This document shows, one piece after another, positions 31,146-41,338 of a stretch of DNA of 64,000 nucleotides. Under the pieces are notes generated by a model. That model did not search any database. It was not told the DNA's origin and saw only the letters and a list, made by a program, of their open reading frames with translations. A program made the position numbers and the translations under genes. The stretch spans positions 31,843,654 to 31,907,653 of the forward strand of contig OY744608.1 of the NCBI GenBank assembly GCA_963556255.1, given 5' to 3'. How positions within the stretch are numbered: position 1 is the first letter of the stretch; each line of letters begins with the position of its first letter. This stretch comes from Allolobophora icterica. Its lineage: Eukaryota > Annelida > Clitellata > Crassiclitellata > Lumbricidae.

Positions 31146-33008
31146 ATGCCGGTTGATAAATTTGGAAGAGACGGTGGAGGTGGGGTGGGAGGGGGGCAGA
31201 TAAGCGCCGCTGGGCTCGTCCACAAAGCGGGTGATACCATGATGGGAATTCTGTCGGCTGGAGGTTTTCGACTGACAAACGTGGGAACGCCCACGATGGA
31301 AACAGACGCCGCGACAAAGGCTTATGCAGACATCATAGATCAGGACAACTTACAAATCACCGGTGGAACGATGTCTGGTGTTCTAAAAATGGGTGGCCAC
31401 AAAGTTACTGGGCTGCCCACAGACGCTGGTGCGTCTGAAAGCGACGCTGCGAGCTGGGCACAAGTGGTACGATACGCGGACCAGAAGGCGACCGCAGCCG
31501 AAAATCATGCAGACCAAAAACTTATCGATGCCAGGCAGTACACGGACGAGAAGAATGCGGGGCTGAGAGATTCCGTTAGGCAGTATGCAGATGACAAGGA
31601 CCTTATTGTTAAAAGTTATGTTAACGAGCAAGATGTTATCGTCAGGAATGCGTGCGTGCTCAAATCCGGCGGCGTAATGACTGGAAGTTTAGTTATGGGC
31701 GGCCACCGAGTTACTGGGCTCCCAACAGAAATTTCAGGATCCGATAGCGACGCAGCGAGTTGGAAACAAGTGTCAACAGCGGTCGCTGGCGCTCTAGTAA
31801 AACTCGATAGAGTACCCACGGAGTCGTTGCATGTGGTGAATAAGCGGTATGTAGATTCCCGCGACGCTTCTTACAGACAGTACGTGGATGAGAAGGTCAC
31901 CACCGCTAGAAGATATGTGGACGAGAAGCATGCTATCGTAAGAGGCGGGCATGTGCTCAAAAGCGGCGATTCTATGACTGGTGATTTGACCATGGGTGGC
32001 AAAAGAGTGACTGGGCTCCCAACAGAAATTCCAGGATCCGATAGCGACGCCGCGAGTTTGAAACAGGTGACGCAGCTGATCAGCAACGCCACTAAGAATA
32101 ATGATACGGCGCCGGCTGGACCAAAGTACTTGACTAACAAACGGTATGTGGACGCGAAAAACGCTGAGATTGGAGCTTCAGTTAGACTCTATGCGGACCA
32201 GAAAGCTGAAGCTGCTAAGACGTACGCCAACGAGCAAGATGTTATCGTTAGGAGCGCATGCGTGCTTAAAGCTGGTGATGCAATGACTGGTGATTTAATC
32301 ATGGGCGGTAAAAGAGTTACTGGGCTCCCTACGGGCGCAGCAACGTCCGAAAGCGACGCGACGAGTATGGCACAAGTATCGAAGCTGATCGCCGACAACA
32401 TGACAAAGAGTGATAGAGTACCAACAGAACCGTTGCATGTGACAAATAAACGGTATGTAGACAGTGAGATAGCTAATGAAAGGCGATACGTGACGGGCAT
32501 CAAGATTCTCAACTACAGCGGCCATATTCCGCCCCTTTCCAGAAACGTTTCCGAAACGGGTTTTATTGCCTCAGCCAACGAATCTTTACCCACTAACCCG
32601 CCCCATATGGCATTCAACTCGGGTGTGAGAGGTGAGTGGAAGACGGCGTCCACATCGAGAACCCAGATTGGGGATCGGGTTACAGGGACTTTTTTAATGA
32701 TTGAATGCCCGACGCCTGTGCGAATATGGAAGGTTAGTCTGGCCGGGGGATCTAGTCCTACTGCTCCGCGTATCACGTCCTGGAAGTTTTATGGGGTTCC
32801 AACCACCGATTCACAGAGAGTCCCTGCTCTCATTTCCTCCACTGTCGCTTTGACTAATTCTGCACAAGAGTTCACCTTCACTAGTGACACAGTACACAAA
32901 AAATTCATGCTGGTGGTCTTGGCCACCAGCCCAACACAAGGTACTTTTGGAATATCCCACTTCCAGATCTATACATATTTTAGACACGGGGGACAGTCAG
33001 TAGTATAG
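31146..33008 (+). CDS. Fibre-like protein with phage tail-fibre-type repeats, 620 aa
   Basis: After a Gly-rich N-terminus come five copies of a motif like MTGDLTMGGKRVTGLPT (starting at residues 32, 76, 178, 277 and 380), the last three ~100 residues apart. They are joined by coiled-coil-like segments with NKRYVD, RQYVDEK and ADQKA. The phrase 'G(D/G)xMTGxLxMGGxxVTGLPT...A..K.YVD' is the repeat seen in bacteriophage tail fibres/collar proteins, which trimerise. The C-terminal ~165 residues are beta-rich (RVTGTFLMIECPTPVRIWKV, ITSWKFYGVP, FGISHFQIYTY) and resemble an F5/8C-like carbohydrate-binding sandwich. I infer an attachment fibre, analogous to adenovirus fibre. It is preceded by a TATATAAAA stretch and follows the protease. 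Confidence 0.85.
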   Translation: MPVDKFGRDGGGGVGGGQISAAGLVHKAGDTMMGILSAGGFRLTNVGTPTMETDAATKAYADIIDQDNLQITGGTMSGVLKMGGHKVTGLPTDAGASESDAASWAQVVRYADQKATAAENHADQKLIDARQYTDEKNAGLRDSVRQYADDKDLIVKSYVNEQDVIVRNACVLKSGGVMTGSLVMGGHRVTGLPTEISGSDSDAASWKQVSTAVAGALVKLDRVPTESLHVVNKRYVDSRDASYRQYVDEKVTTARRYVDEKHAIVRGGHVLKSGDSMTGDLTMGGKRVTGLPTEIPGSDSDAASLKQVTQLISNATKNNDTAPAGPKYLTNKRYVDAKNAEIGASVRLYADQKAEAAKTYANEQDVIVRSACVLKAGDAMTGDLIMGGKRVTGLPTGAATSESDATSMAQVSKLIADNMTKSDRVPTEPLHVTNKRYVDSEIANERRYVTGIKILNYSGHIPPLSRNVSETGFIASANESLPTNPPHMAFNSGVRGEWKTASTSRTQIGDRVTGTFLMIECPTPVRIWKVSLAGGSSPTAPRITSWKFYGVPTTDSQRVPALISSTVALTNSAQEFTFTSDTVHKKFMLVVLATSPTQGTFGISHFQIYTYFRHGGQSVV

Positions 33009-33014
33009 AAAAGT

Positions 33015-33569
33015 ATGACTGACACGCACTACAAGATTCGGGGGTATCTCCGTCAACACGGAGAAATAGACATGTGCAAATACAGCATAGACAGTCTAGG
33101 TGATGTGGGCCACTGGGGGTACGACATCCCGAAGCCCACCGCAGAGCTATTGACCGCGGTGCCTCAACAGCACATCGACTTCGTGTCTGACGATTACCAC
33201 AACCGCGATATCTATACGGCGGCCGGAACGGTAACCACGACTGCGTGGCAAACTCTTCCATTGACCGCTGCGCGTTTTCCGTGTATAACTTTGCAAACCA
33301 CCAATCAGGGGGTTTCGTTAGAGGGCGGGTTCTGGAAGCTTACAGTCTTTGGTGTTAGCGGTGGTGATGCAACAGTTCGCGTTATAGCACCGGCAGCTGC
33401 TGGGGGTAGCATCGATCGTACAGTTGACATTCAAAGTGGACAATTTGATGCATCTAGGGCAATATTCGTTCCAGGACAAACGAGTTTCCGAATTGAAGGC
33501 AAAAAGAGAGGCGTTGAAAGTACTTCATCTATCGACTTAAACGTAACTTTACTAATAGAGCAACTATAA
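33015..33569 (+). CDS. Uncharacterised beta-rich protein downstream of the fibre, 184 aa
   Basis: Starts 6 bp after the fibre stop. The N-terminal ~65 residues contain YKIRGYLRQHGEIDMCKYSI and YDIPKP; the C-terminal part is predicted beta-rich with a Gly/Ala-rich loop (APAAAGGSIDRTVDI) and alternating hydrophobic pattern (SIDLNVTLLIEQL). There is no signal peptide or recognised catalytic motif. Its place between the fibre and the membrane protein suggests a second attachment, collar or fibre-assembly protein. I do not recognise the family. Confidence 0.75.
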   Translation: MTDTHYKIRGYLRQHGEIDMCKYSIDSLGDVGHWGYDIPKPTAELLTAVPQQHIDFVSDDYHNRDIYTAAGTVTTTAWQTLPLTAARFPCITLQTTNQGVSLEGGFWKLTVFGVSGGDATVRVIAPAAAGGSIDRTVDIQSGQFDASRAIFVPGQTSFRIEGKKRGVESTSSIDLNVTLLIEQL

Positions 33570-33575
33570 AAAACA

Positions 33576-34181
33576 ATGGCTTTGTATCCAACGCTTACGG
33601 AGCCGACAATTTCGTCAGACACGAAGTCGCAGACGTTTCGTCTGCAGAAGATCGGTGAAGTAGAAGCATTCCTGAGATCTGAGGCGATAAGTCGAGGACA
33701 ACTGTGCAAAAAGTATAAGAGGGTTGTAGATGTGGCTAATGGGGCCTCGGCCGGCCTTGCTATAGTTAGTCTTGGAACTGGGGTGGGTGGGGCAGCTATG
33801 CTAGCCACTGGTATTGGTTTTATTCCTGGTATTGTTCTAGAGAGTTTGGCCATAGCGACGAGTTTTCTGGATATTATTGGAAATGTTGTAAGTAGAAGTT
33901 TTGTTGCTAAAGCTTCAAAACACGACGAAATTTGTATTTTGGCGGAGAGTAAGCTAAACACTGTTCATGACCACATTTCTAAGGCGTTAGAGGACACGGC
34001 TATTAGCGATGAAGAATATAAACTTATTCTGGGAGAGGAGGAGAAATATAGAACGATGAAACGTGATATACAAAGCAAGAATGGAAAAAAAGAGTTGCCG
34101 AGTCAAAGCAAAGACCAGATGGTGGCAGAACTAATCAAGAAACTAACCAGCGCTGGGTCTTCTCCGCGAACCACGATATAA
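33576..34181 (+). CDS. Membrane-associated protein at the right end of the Polinton, 201 aa
   Basis: Six bases separate it from the previous stop. An N-terminal helix (KIGEVEAFLRSEAISRGQLC) precedes a long hydrophobic Gly/Ala-rich region at ~55-100 (GLAIVSLGTGVGGAAMLATG, then FIPGIVLESLAIATSFLDII), likely two membrane-spanning or hairpin segments. Then comes a charged helical tail (KHDEICILAESKLNTVHDHI, EEYKLILGEEEKY). This composition resembles proteins I have seen repeatedly in marine-invertebrate Polintons, but no function is established. Envelope, entry or pore-type roles are guesses. It is the last gene; the right TIR begins ~85 bp later. Confidence 0.78.
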   Translation: MALYPTLTEPTISSDTKSQTFRLQKIGEVEAFLRSEAISRGQLCKKYKRVVDVANGASAGLAIVSLGTGVGGAAMLATGIGFIPGIVLESLAIATSFLDIIGNVVSRSFVAKASKHDEICILAESKLNTVHDHISKALEDTAISDEEYKLILGEEEKYRTMKRDIQSKNGKKELPSQSKDQMVAELIKKLTSAGSSPRTTI

Positions 34182-34265
34182 AAATTTTCATCGTAGGTGG
34201 TTGGAGTAGTGAGTCTGTAATTCCTAGCGCGCCACCACCGTACGATTAGTTGGCTATTATTTTTT

Positions 34266-34609
34266 CTATTACACTCCAATGGTTTGGGCCGGCCTCGTGG
34301 GAGGGTCTCGGCCGTCAGCAAACGGGACTTTACATTTCGGTGTGTTAAGGCAATCCACGATCCTTATTTTTTGGCTTTGGCTTGCAGGTTTTTGGTGGCA
34401 TAATTCGTACACCAAAAAAATCGACCCGCTATCAGGGTCCGTGGGATCTAGGGACTCTCTGGAGACCTAGGTGGTATAGACCGACATCCTCTTAATTCAG
34501 TGAGATAACAGGATGGTGGGGACAAAAAATTGTGGGGGTGGCGACCATCCCCTGGCAAATTTAAGCCAATTATCGGGGGGTGGCGCAATCTTCTTCCTTG
34601 CCATCTACT
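34266..34609 (-). repeat. Polinton right terminal inverted repeat
   Basis: About 344 bp, the reverse complement of 16802-17151. The outer end is CCATCTACT, followed by the ATCTG duplication at 34610-34614. Confidence 0.95.
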
Positions 34610-34755
34610 ATCTGAGGCATGGATAGTCAGCGACCAGGAGAAGATGCAGTTAGATATCCAAGAACTTGAAAGCCAAGGAGAAATATATATTCACCCAGGT
34701 AAGAAGCTAACCAGTTTAAGGCAGTCCCAGACATACCAAAGCTTTTGGTGAGTCT

Positions 34756-35028
34756 TCAAAGGAGTAGCTGGTGGTCTGCAGTGTTGAAGGCTGCGCTGAG
34801 TTCAAGGCATGGTGAGAGGCAGGCTGTTCCAATGTCAGTAGACAAGAAGATGTCATCCAGTTGAGAAGCGAGAGCAGTTTCAGTGGAATTGCCTGTGTGG
34901 TAAGCTGACTGATAAGGACTGAAGTTGGGAGAGGAAGTCATACTTCTGTCACCAAGAGCTAAGGTGAATTTGTGTATGCAAATGTAGCCATATTTACGAT
35001 GTGGTGTCATGCTTGGGCCTTTCTCCAA
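34756..35028 (-). pseudogene. LINE reverse transcriptase fragment
   Basis: Minus-strand residues YQSAYHTGNSTETALASQLD and LSAAFNTADHQLLL match the YQSAYR.GHSTETAL and LSAAFDTVDH blocks of CR1/L2/Rex-type reverse transcriptases. It is truncated on both sides. Confidence 0.85.
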
Positions 35029-35401
35029 GCAGTGCTGGAGCGCTAAACTGTCGGTGTATCACATGATACATGAGCTCCAACTGAGAACCATTTGCAGTTT
35101 CATCATATTTGATTATGTGGCAAAGATTTTCCACAGTCACAGTTCCAATTCTGCTTAATTGTTCTGGTCCAGGTGGTTCCTCCAGTATGACTGCCCTGGC
35201 TATGCCCTGGTTACAAAAAATGTCTGGTACTGCCTCTGTGTAGGCATAGCGTTGGTGACAGGCTGATTCAACTTCGTTTATAGCATGCTCTCTTGGTATG
35301 TTACCATGCCTTATTGCAGCCCACAGTACACTAACTACTATTATGTTCCACATAGGTGGAGCTTGTGCAAAATGACTGCAGAACCTGGTGTGTCAATATG
35401 T

Positions 35402-35637
35402 GGGGCATGGTGGCTCAGTGGTAAGTTCGGCGCCTTGTGACCGGAGGGTTGCAGGTTCGAATCCCACTCTAGCCGCTGCGTACGGACCTTAGGCAAGTCC
35501 TTCACTCGCAATTGCTCGTGGCGCTTCGGCGTGAAAATTCCGGCACAGTATCAAATGCTGTAGTGGGGAGCGCCTCTGAATAGTAGTAGACTTCGAGAGG
35601 CGCTATAGAAATATCTGGAATAAATAAATAAATAAAT
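35402..35637 (+). mobile_element. tRNA-derived SINE with (AAAT)n tail
   Basis: Pol III box A-like TGGCTCAGTGGTAAG and box B GGTTCGAATCC are spaced as in tRNA genes. A body ending GGCGCTATAGAAATATCTGG and the tail AATAAATAAATAAATAAAT follow. No anticodon-arm folding is needed to explain it, so it is a retroposon and not a working tRNA gene. Confidence 0.85.
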
Positions 35638-36515
35638 GGACTAATGGAGGCTCCATCATATTTATTTCTGTTGCAAAGATTTTCCACTGCCACTTACCAT
35701 GTAGGCACAGTGCATAGGGTTGGTGACAGGCTGATTCAACTTCGTTTGTAGTATGCTGTCTTGGTATGTTACCATGCCAGATTTTCAATCTTGGTCATCT
35801 CCAATAGCTCCGTTCTTCTGCTGTGGTCACCCACTTGGCATTCATTTCTGTTGAACTATACTAGGGCGAGCCAGGGTAAATGCCCTGGTAAAAAAGTCTT
35901 TGCCATGGTCGTTGCCTTGCCTGAATTTTTATCCAGAATTTGTTCGAGGCCTAAATCGTCCCCTGCTCTGGTTACTTGTATGACTGCCCTGGCTATGCCC
36001 TGGTTACAAAAAATGTCTGGTACTGCCTCTGTGTAGGCATAGGGTTGGTGACAGGCTGATTCAACTTCGTTTGTAGTATGCTGTCTTGGTATGTTACCAT
36101 GCCAGATTTTCAATCTTGGTCATCTCCAATAGCTCCGTTCTTCTGCTGTGGTCACCCACTTGGCATTCATTTCTATTGAACTGATGCTTGTAACGTGTGC
36201 TTCACAATTATATATTTATGAAAACAAACTGTGCTTAGTGAATCATTCAACAACACCCATGACTTAATCAACTGAACTACCTGCTTACATGTCTTGTACT
36301 ATAGTTAATGCCATTCCAGTACTGGTTTTCCAAAAAGTCGCCTTTGGTCAAGTGTAACAATGCTACATTTGTTGCCTCTTATCAATATTAATTTTGGTTT
36401 ATCGTTATGTGTTATGCACTACAGAAATTTTTAATAAAGAGTAATGGTTATCTAATCTAACCACTTTTACTCTTTCGAGGGGTACCTGTAGCCCCCACTT
36501 TTTAGACTGGATGGT

Positions 36516-36930
36516 ACTGTACCCCCACTTTTCATACCCATTGTTTTAGCCCATTATTATTTTATCTGAGGAAGCCCTCAAGATTCAAGACAATTACCAA
36601 GCATTATCAATCATCAGTGTAATCACCATCATCATCACTCTCATTGTTTGTTTTTTTTATTAAAAGATGTGGCAACATATTATCTGTGAAATCACAATGC
36701 AATTATTACAAGATGGTACAAGAACTGTACCCCCACTTTTCATACCCATTGTTTTAGCCCATTATTATTTTATCTGAGGAAGCCCTCAAGATTCAAGACA
36801 ATTACCAAGCATTATCATCAGTGTAATCACCATCATCATCACTCTCATTGTTATTATTATTTTTTTTATTAAAAGATGTGGCAACATATTATCTGTGAAA
36901 TCACAATGCAATTATTACAAGATGGTACAA
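36516..36930. repeat. 208-bp tandem duplication
   Basis: ACTGTACCCCCACTTTTCAT opens a block at 36516 that repeats from 36724 with small indels, including CATCATCATCACTCTCATTG and the AAGATGTGGCAACATATTAT segment. Confidence 0.85.
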
Positions 36931-37490
36931 GATGTTGCTATGGAAATATACCCTGTATGAAATCACAATACGATTATTACAAGAAATTGCTATGACAATA
37001 ATTATAACCTCTATGAAGTCACAATGCAATTATGACTACAATTTACATCCTCTGTGAAATTGTAGGCCTAATCACAATGCAGTTATTCCCGGAGACCCAG
37101 AAGTTGAAAGCCCAGAAGTTAAAAGAGGTTGCTACGGCAAGTCACAGTGCAATTATTACAAGACGTTGCTATGGAAATATAACTTGTATGAAATCACAAT
37201 GCAGTTAGGCCTATTCCAAGAGGTTGCTTAGGCAATATATCCTATCCTGAGGATGAAATCACAATGCAATAATTACTCCCAGAGGTTAGACAGTCGTTGC
37301 TATGGCAACGAGTTCTCTATGAAATCACAATGCAGTTATTACAAGAGGTTGCTACGGAAACAAAATATTGTGTTAAATCACAATGCAACACGTCCTCTGT
37401 GAAATCACAATGCAATTATAACAGAGGTTAGAAGAGGTTTCTAAGGCGATATATTCTCTATGAAATCACAATGCAATATTATGCCTGGCG
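36900..37490. repeat. Irregular minisatellite built on AAATCACAATGCAATTATTA
   Basis: The phrase GAAATCACAATGCA(A/G)TTATTAC followed by AAGA(G/T)GTTGCTA(T/C)GG recurs roughly every 60-70 bp about nine times with substitutions and insertions. Confidence 0.8.
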
Positions 37491-37503
37491 GTATCATGTG
37501 TGC

Positions 37504-37820
37504 ATGGGCGTCCGGAGGGGGCATTATTATCATAACTAGCTGTCAGTTTTGTTGCTACTGGGTTAGCTCCACTTTTATTTGATGCATTTCCCCCCCTCCC
37601 CCCGGATTTTGCAAATATTTAAAAAGAAATAAAATTTTTGGTTATGATTATTATGAAAGTCCCAACACAATTTTCAATGTGAAAGAACACTTAATTATTT
37701 AGGTAAAGTCCTTGATCATTATTTATTTCTAAATTTGTTTCTATGCAAATTCTTTTTTATGCAAAAACGTCATTTTGCCCCTTCTAACAAATTTTTGCCC
37801 CATCCCCCCCATTAAACTGT
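37504..37820. repeat. Dispersed repeat, copy 2
   Basis: Inverted relative to ~1750-2030. Begins GGGCGTCCGGAGGGGGC and contains GTCCCAACACAATTTTCAAT, matching copy 1 over more than 70 bp with moderate divergence. Confidence 0.5.
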
Positions 37821-38636
37821 TGGGGTGTTAATTAGTGTCCCTTGAATATGGAAGACCGTAGCTTTTGCTTAAAACGATCGTAGGTTGGGTAGTTGCCATC
37901 ATCATCATCATTAAGCCTATAATTATCATTATGCCTGTAATACAAACATTAGTGTTATAATTATTTAACAGCCACAAAGCTGAAACGATGCAAAATTTGG
38001 TACCCTCCACTGACCACTTTCTAGACCAAAGTTACGCCCCTGTACACAGCAGTGACACATATGAGCTTAGGTTTTTTCTAATCAGTGATGAGATCAGCGG
38101 TATAACATTCATTGTCGCCACCAGTCACTGTCTTCAAATCTCGAAACCTCTGCTTCGTCAAACATATTTGTTTGAGAGCCTTCACAACATTTATTGAACG
38201 ATATAATTTATTTCTTTGGACTTGGCTGGTAAAGCACTTTAGATTACAGAAAAATGGCTAACGACCTAGAAGGGGATGTGGCTATTTAAAATTTAAATGC
38301 CTGCAAGTACTATTTGTTCCCAAAAACATCAGCCAGATTTGCCCTTCTAACTGTATCAAACTATTGGAAAATCCGTGTAAAGGTTTTTTACAGAATGTAG
38401 AATTTTCGTCTCTATCTAACATATATAAATAGAACTCTAAACATAGCTAATTATATGCCAAAGGACGCGTTTTTTGGGATGTGGTCGCTACCGACCGCAT
38501 TTGCTGTTGAAGAGTTTAAAAATGTATAGGGCAATGTTGCAGACAAGACCAGTATTATCTGACTGTTTATAATTGAGATTTTGTCTTTGTCAAATGCATT
38601 ACTGATTTTGCAAAGATTTATTTCATATTAATTTAG

Positions 38637-38801
38637 GTATCTCCAGATGAGCTAAAAGCTTGTCAGTTGGCAAAGGCTCGTAACTGGGATGCAGCAATAA
38701 ACACAAAGCAGCGCTTTGAGGCCTTGCGTCCAATCTGCATAGGAATTTGTTGGTGGACACCAGATGTCAGTGCTGACTCTGGTAAATTAAAGGAATTTGA
38801 G
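38637..38801 (+). CDS. CHAF1A: CHAF1A exon downstream of the Polinton intron
   Basis: 165 bp, phase 0-0, between AATTTAG and GAG|GTGAGC. Encodes ELKACQLAKARNWDA then LRPICIGICWW, aligning with QKLKAKEWDEF and LQPVKIGCVW of human CHAF1A. It directly continues the acidic exon at 16612-16728, proving that the Polinton is intronic. Confidence 0.92.
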
Positions 38802-39058
38802 GTGAGCTTCAAAAGTATTTTTCTTTGTTTATAGGAAATAATTTAAATAAACGTATTTCAGAAGCAGGTGAGAGAATATGATGTTTGGTGCATTCTTTTA
38901 GTTGTAAGCATGTTGTTTAATAATAATTTTGTTATTAGGTCAGTCTTGCCTCCAAAGGGTTTCTGTCCGATAGGTTTAACCTAACTATGATTACAATTAC
39001 AATATTTGGAATTTGCAATTATGTTTTTTAACAGTACAAAATTGTACGATTGTTTCAG

Positions 39059-39205
39059 GCTGTGCTGTTTGAACCGCAGCCGATAGCTCTACCTGACATA
39101 TCTTGCTGCTCAGCACGAGATGAAAATAAACCATCTAGAAAAAAAACACGGTAAAACAGAAAGGAAACAAGAAGGGAATCACATACATTCCAGTTCCTGA
39201 AGCTG
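39059..39205 (+). CDS. CHAF1A: CHAF1A exon containing an apparent 1-bp frameshift
   Basis: Acceptor TTTCAG, donor GCTG|GTATGT. It begins AVLFEPQPIALPD in the frame of the previous exon but meets TAA after the A8 run at 39139-39146. With nine A's the frame would stay open through GITYIPVPEA and join the last exon in the correct phase. Either one A is missing through a sequencing/assembly homopolymer error, or this allele is broken. Confidence 0.8.
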
Positions 39206-39239
39206 GTATGTATACATATATAGTAAACTGATTTCTTGT

Positions 39240-40880
39240 TAGCAGATCAGGTTCATCATTTTCACACAATAAATGAACACACATAAATAATACTAATAAT
39301 AATAATAACAATAATTAGTAACTTCCATTGCGTCGGTGTCTAATGCACAAGGTATCAACTGATGGCACACCAAAACCAAGCCACAATTAGGTTTCTACCA
39401 TAAGACAGATAATGGTGGATAAGCACTTTGAAAGAGGTAAGTTTTAAGCTGAGAATGAAATGACACAGGCTACTGAGCAGAGCGGACAGACACAGGGAGA
39501 GAGTTCTAAAGGGTGAGTCCAACAACTGAAAAACCTTGTTAACCAAGAACAGTTCTTCATTTAGGAATGACCAGATAAAGATAATCAGATGACCTTGAAT
39601 AATGATAAGCCCCAATTTGAAACTAATTTCTTGAAAGCAGACCAGGTCCATCATTTTCACACAATAAATGAACACACATAAATAATAATAATAATAATAA
39701 TAATAATTAGTACCTTCTATTGTGTCGGTGTCTAATGCACAAGGTATCAACTGATGGCACACACACACTGGCTTCCTGTTCTTTGCTGAACAGGAAGCCA
39801 GTGCAAAGATTTAAGCACAGAGGTTATATGATCATATTTGAGTGTATTAGTTATGTTCTAGCCAGAGTTCTGAACTTTCTGCAGCTTGATACCAGTATGA
39901 TGCAAGTTACAGTAATCTAGGTGACTGGAAACCAATGCATATGCCAGAGATATCATTGCAGACATGGGCACAAAATGACTACTTCTGCATATGTCACGAA
40001 CAGAGGCGTAGCAACCGCCCTCCGTACCCTCCGACCGGAGGGGGCCCCTTCCTGGAAGGGGGCCCCTAAAAGTGGCGAGAAATAACCGTGAACATAATAT
40101 GAACCCTGTATATTGTATATTACCGCATTCCAGTTTCCACATTGTAATGGGCCCCCGGCCCGGACTTATGTTTGGAGGGGGCCACGTTCTTTGTTGCTAC
40201 GGCTCTGGTCACGAATGAACATATATGATGACTTATACATATACTTTTTAAAAGACTGTACCTCGTCGAAGGCAGCAGACAACAGCTGCATGGATGAGTT
40301 GTCTGACAGACTGCCAAATGAAAGGTAGATTTGAGTATCATCAGCATAGAAATGATATCCCAGCGTGTGATTATCCAGCAATGTTCCTAGTGGTGTGGTG
40401 TATGATGTAAACAACAGAGGACCAAGCACAGAACCCTGTGGAACACTGCATGCCAAAAAGTACTAGATTAACAATTGCCATTTAAATACACTGATTGAGT
40501 GCGTGGACTAAGAGAAGAACTAAACCATTTTGTGCAGGACCAGAGATCTCAAACCATTGCTTGAGACGATGAAGAAGAGAATGATCCACAGTATCAAAAG
40601 CAGCAGACAAGGCTAAAAGAACAAGTGCTGTCACCTTACCTCTGTCCATTGAGCATATGATGTCATTATGAACAGCAAGAAGAATGGATTCGTTTTATGT
40701 GAAACTTATGATATGCTGACTGAAATGAGGAGATTAGCGAGTTTGATGATATGTGAGGTTGCATGTGATTTATGACTATCCATCCATTCAAGGATTTTAG
40801 ATATAAAATTCAAGGTTGAGATGGGTCTGTAATTTTACAGGGGTCATCAGGGTCTAGAGAAGTTTTCTTAAGCAGCAGAT
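39240..40880 (-). pseudogene. Decayed LINE (non-LTR retrotransposon) with RT core
   Basis: The minus strand carries SAAFDTVDHSLLHRLKQWFE (about 40540-40610), [12 protein letters not shown] and [14 protein letters not shown] (FYADD catalytic motif, 40340-40440), SSHLDYCN (near 39910) and a 3' tail with an (ATT)n run. Frames are shifted and a hAT MITE interrupts it at 40001-40207. The last ~115 bp of the tail is present twice (39240-39370 and 39640-39765). It lies in the CHAF1A intron. Confidence 0.85.
40001..40207. mobile_element. hAT-type MITE (207 bp) with 8-bp TSD, inserted in the LINE
   Basis: Terminal repeats CAGAGGCGTAGCAAC / CAGAGCCGTAGCAAC (14 of 15) are flanked by GTCACGAA at 39993-40000 and 40208-40215. 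Contains runs of GGGGCCCC-like sequence and no gene. Confidence 0.93.
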
Positions 40881-40912
40881 GAACTATGGCATGACCATAC
40901 ATACATGCATAT

Positions 40913-41126
40913 GGGGCCATCCCCCCACCTGCATTCGTACGCTTGACACACCCACCGACAGCCAAATCCTATAGAATGGTTGCATTGCATTTAATCCATG
41001 CTGAAACAATAAAAGATTAATAAAAATTATAGGTTTACCCCTCCCCTCCCATTTCCGTTCGCAAGCGTACGCAAACACATGCATTTTTGTTACCCCTCCA
41101 TGCGTACGCAATATATGGATGGCCCC
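40913..41126. mobile_element. Short TIR element (~214 bp)
   Basis: Ends GGGGCCATC ... GATGGCCCC with further inverted similarity inside (TTCGTACGC / GCGTACGCA). I could not settle a target-site duplication, so the superfamily is open. Confidence 0.6.
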
Positions 41127-41259
41127 TTATTGTTCTGTACTTTGACTTGTTCCAAGTTATGTTTCCCATGGTTACCGGTAATTGTGGTGTGAGTAAACAT
41201 GTTGGTTATTTTTTTAACTAAGTTACCAAATATTGGCTGCATTATTATTACAATTACAA

Positions 41260-41290
41260 AATATATATATATATTGTATGTATGTATGTA

Positions 41291-41336
<46 letters not shown>
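41260..41336. repeat. (TA)n microsatellite
   Basis: A TATATATA run with a short TATG interruption, in a CHAF1A intron. Confidence 0.95.

Positions 41337-41338
<2 letters not shown>

Larger units (their letters stand above)
16802..34609 (+). mobile_element. Complete Maverick/Polinton (17.8 kb) in a CHAF1A intron
   Basis: Flanked by a 5-bp duplication ATCTG (16797-16801 and 34610-34614) and ~350-bp terminal inverted repeats beginning AGTAGATGG and ending CCATCTACT, as expected for Polintons (5-6 bp TSD, AG...CT ends). The gene set is diagnostic: protein-primed PolB, DDE integrase, A32/FtsK-like packaging ATPase, adenain-like protease, double-jelly-roll major capsid protein and penton-like minor capsid protein, plus PLA2-like, fibre-like and membrane proteins. 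I see no premature stop in any of these frames. It has the same orientation as CHAF1A (polB on plus) and is visibly more GC-rich and denser in genes than the surrounding intron. Confidence 0.97.
34615..38636. other. CHAF1A intron right of the Polinton: LINE debris, SINE and minisatellites
   Basis: Contains LINE RT fragments (34756-35028, minus), a tRNA-derived SINE (35402-35637), locally duplicated segments (35188-35313, 35700-35830, 35981-36185), a 208-bp tandem duplication (36516-36930), a Cys-free minisatellite region (36900-37490) and a dispersed-repeat copy (37504-37820). I see no exon before 38637. Confidence 0.6.

Noticed and set aside
35402..35480. Functional tRNA gene
   Set aside because: Box A and B are present, but the sequence continues into a SINE body with an (AAAT)n tail and does not give a clean cloverleaf end.
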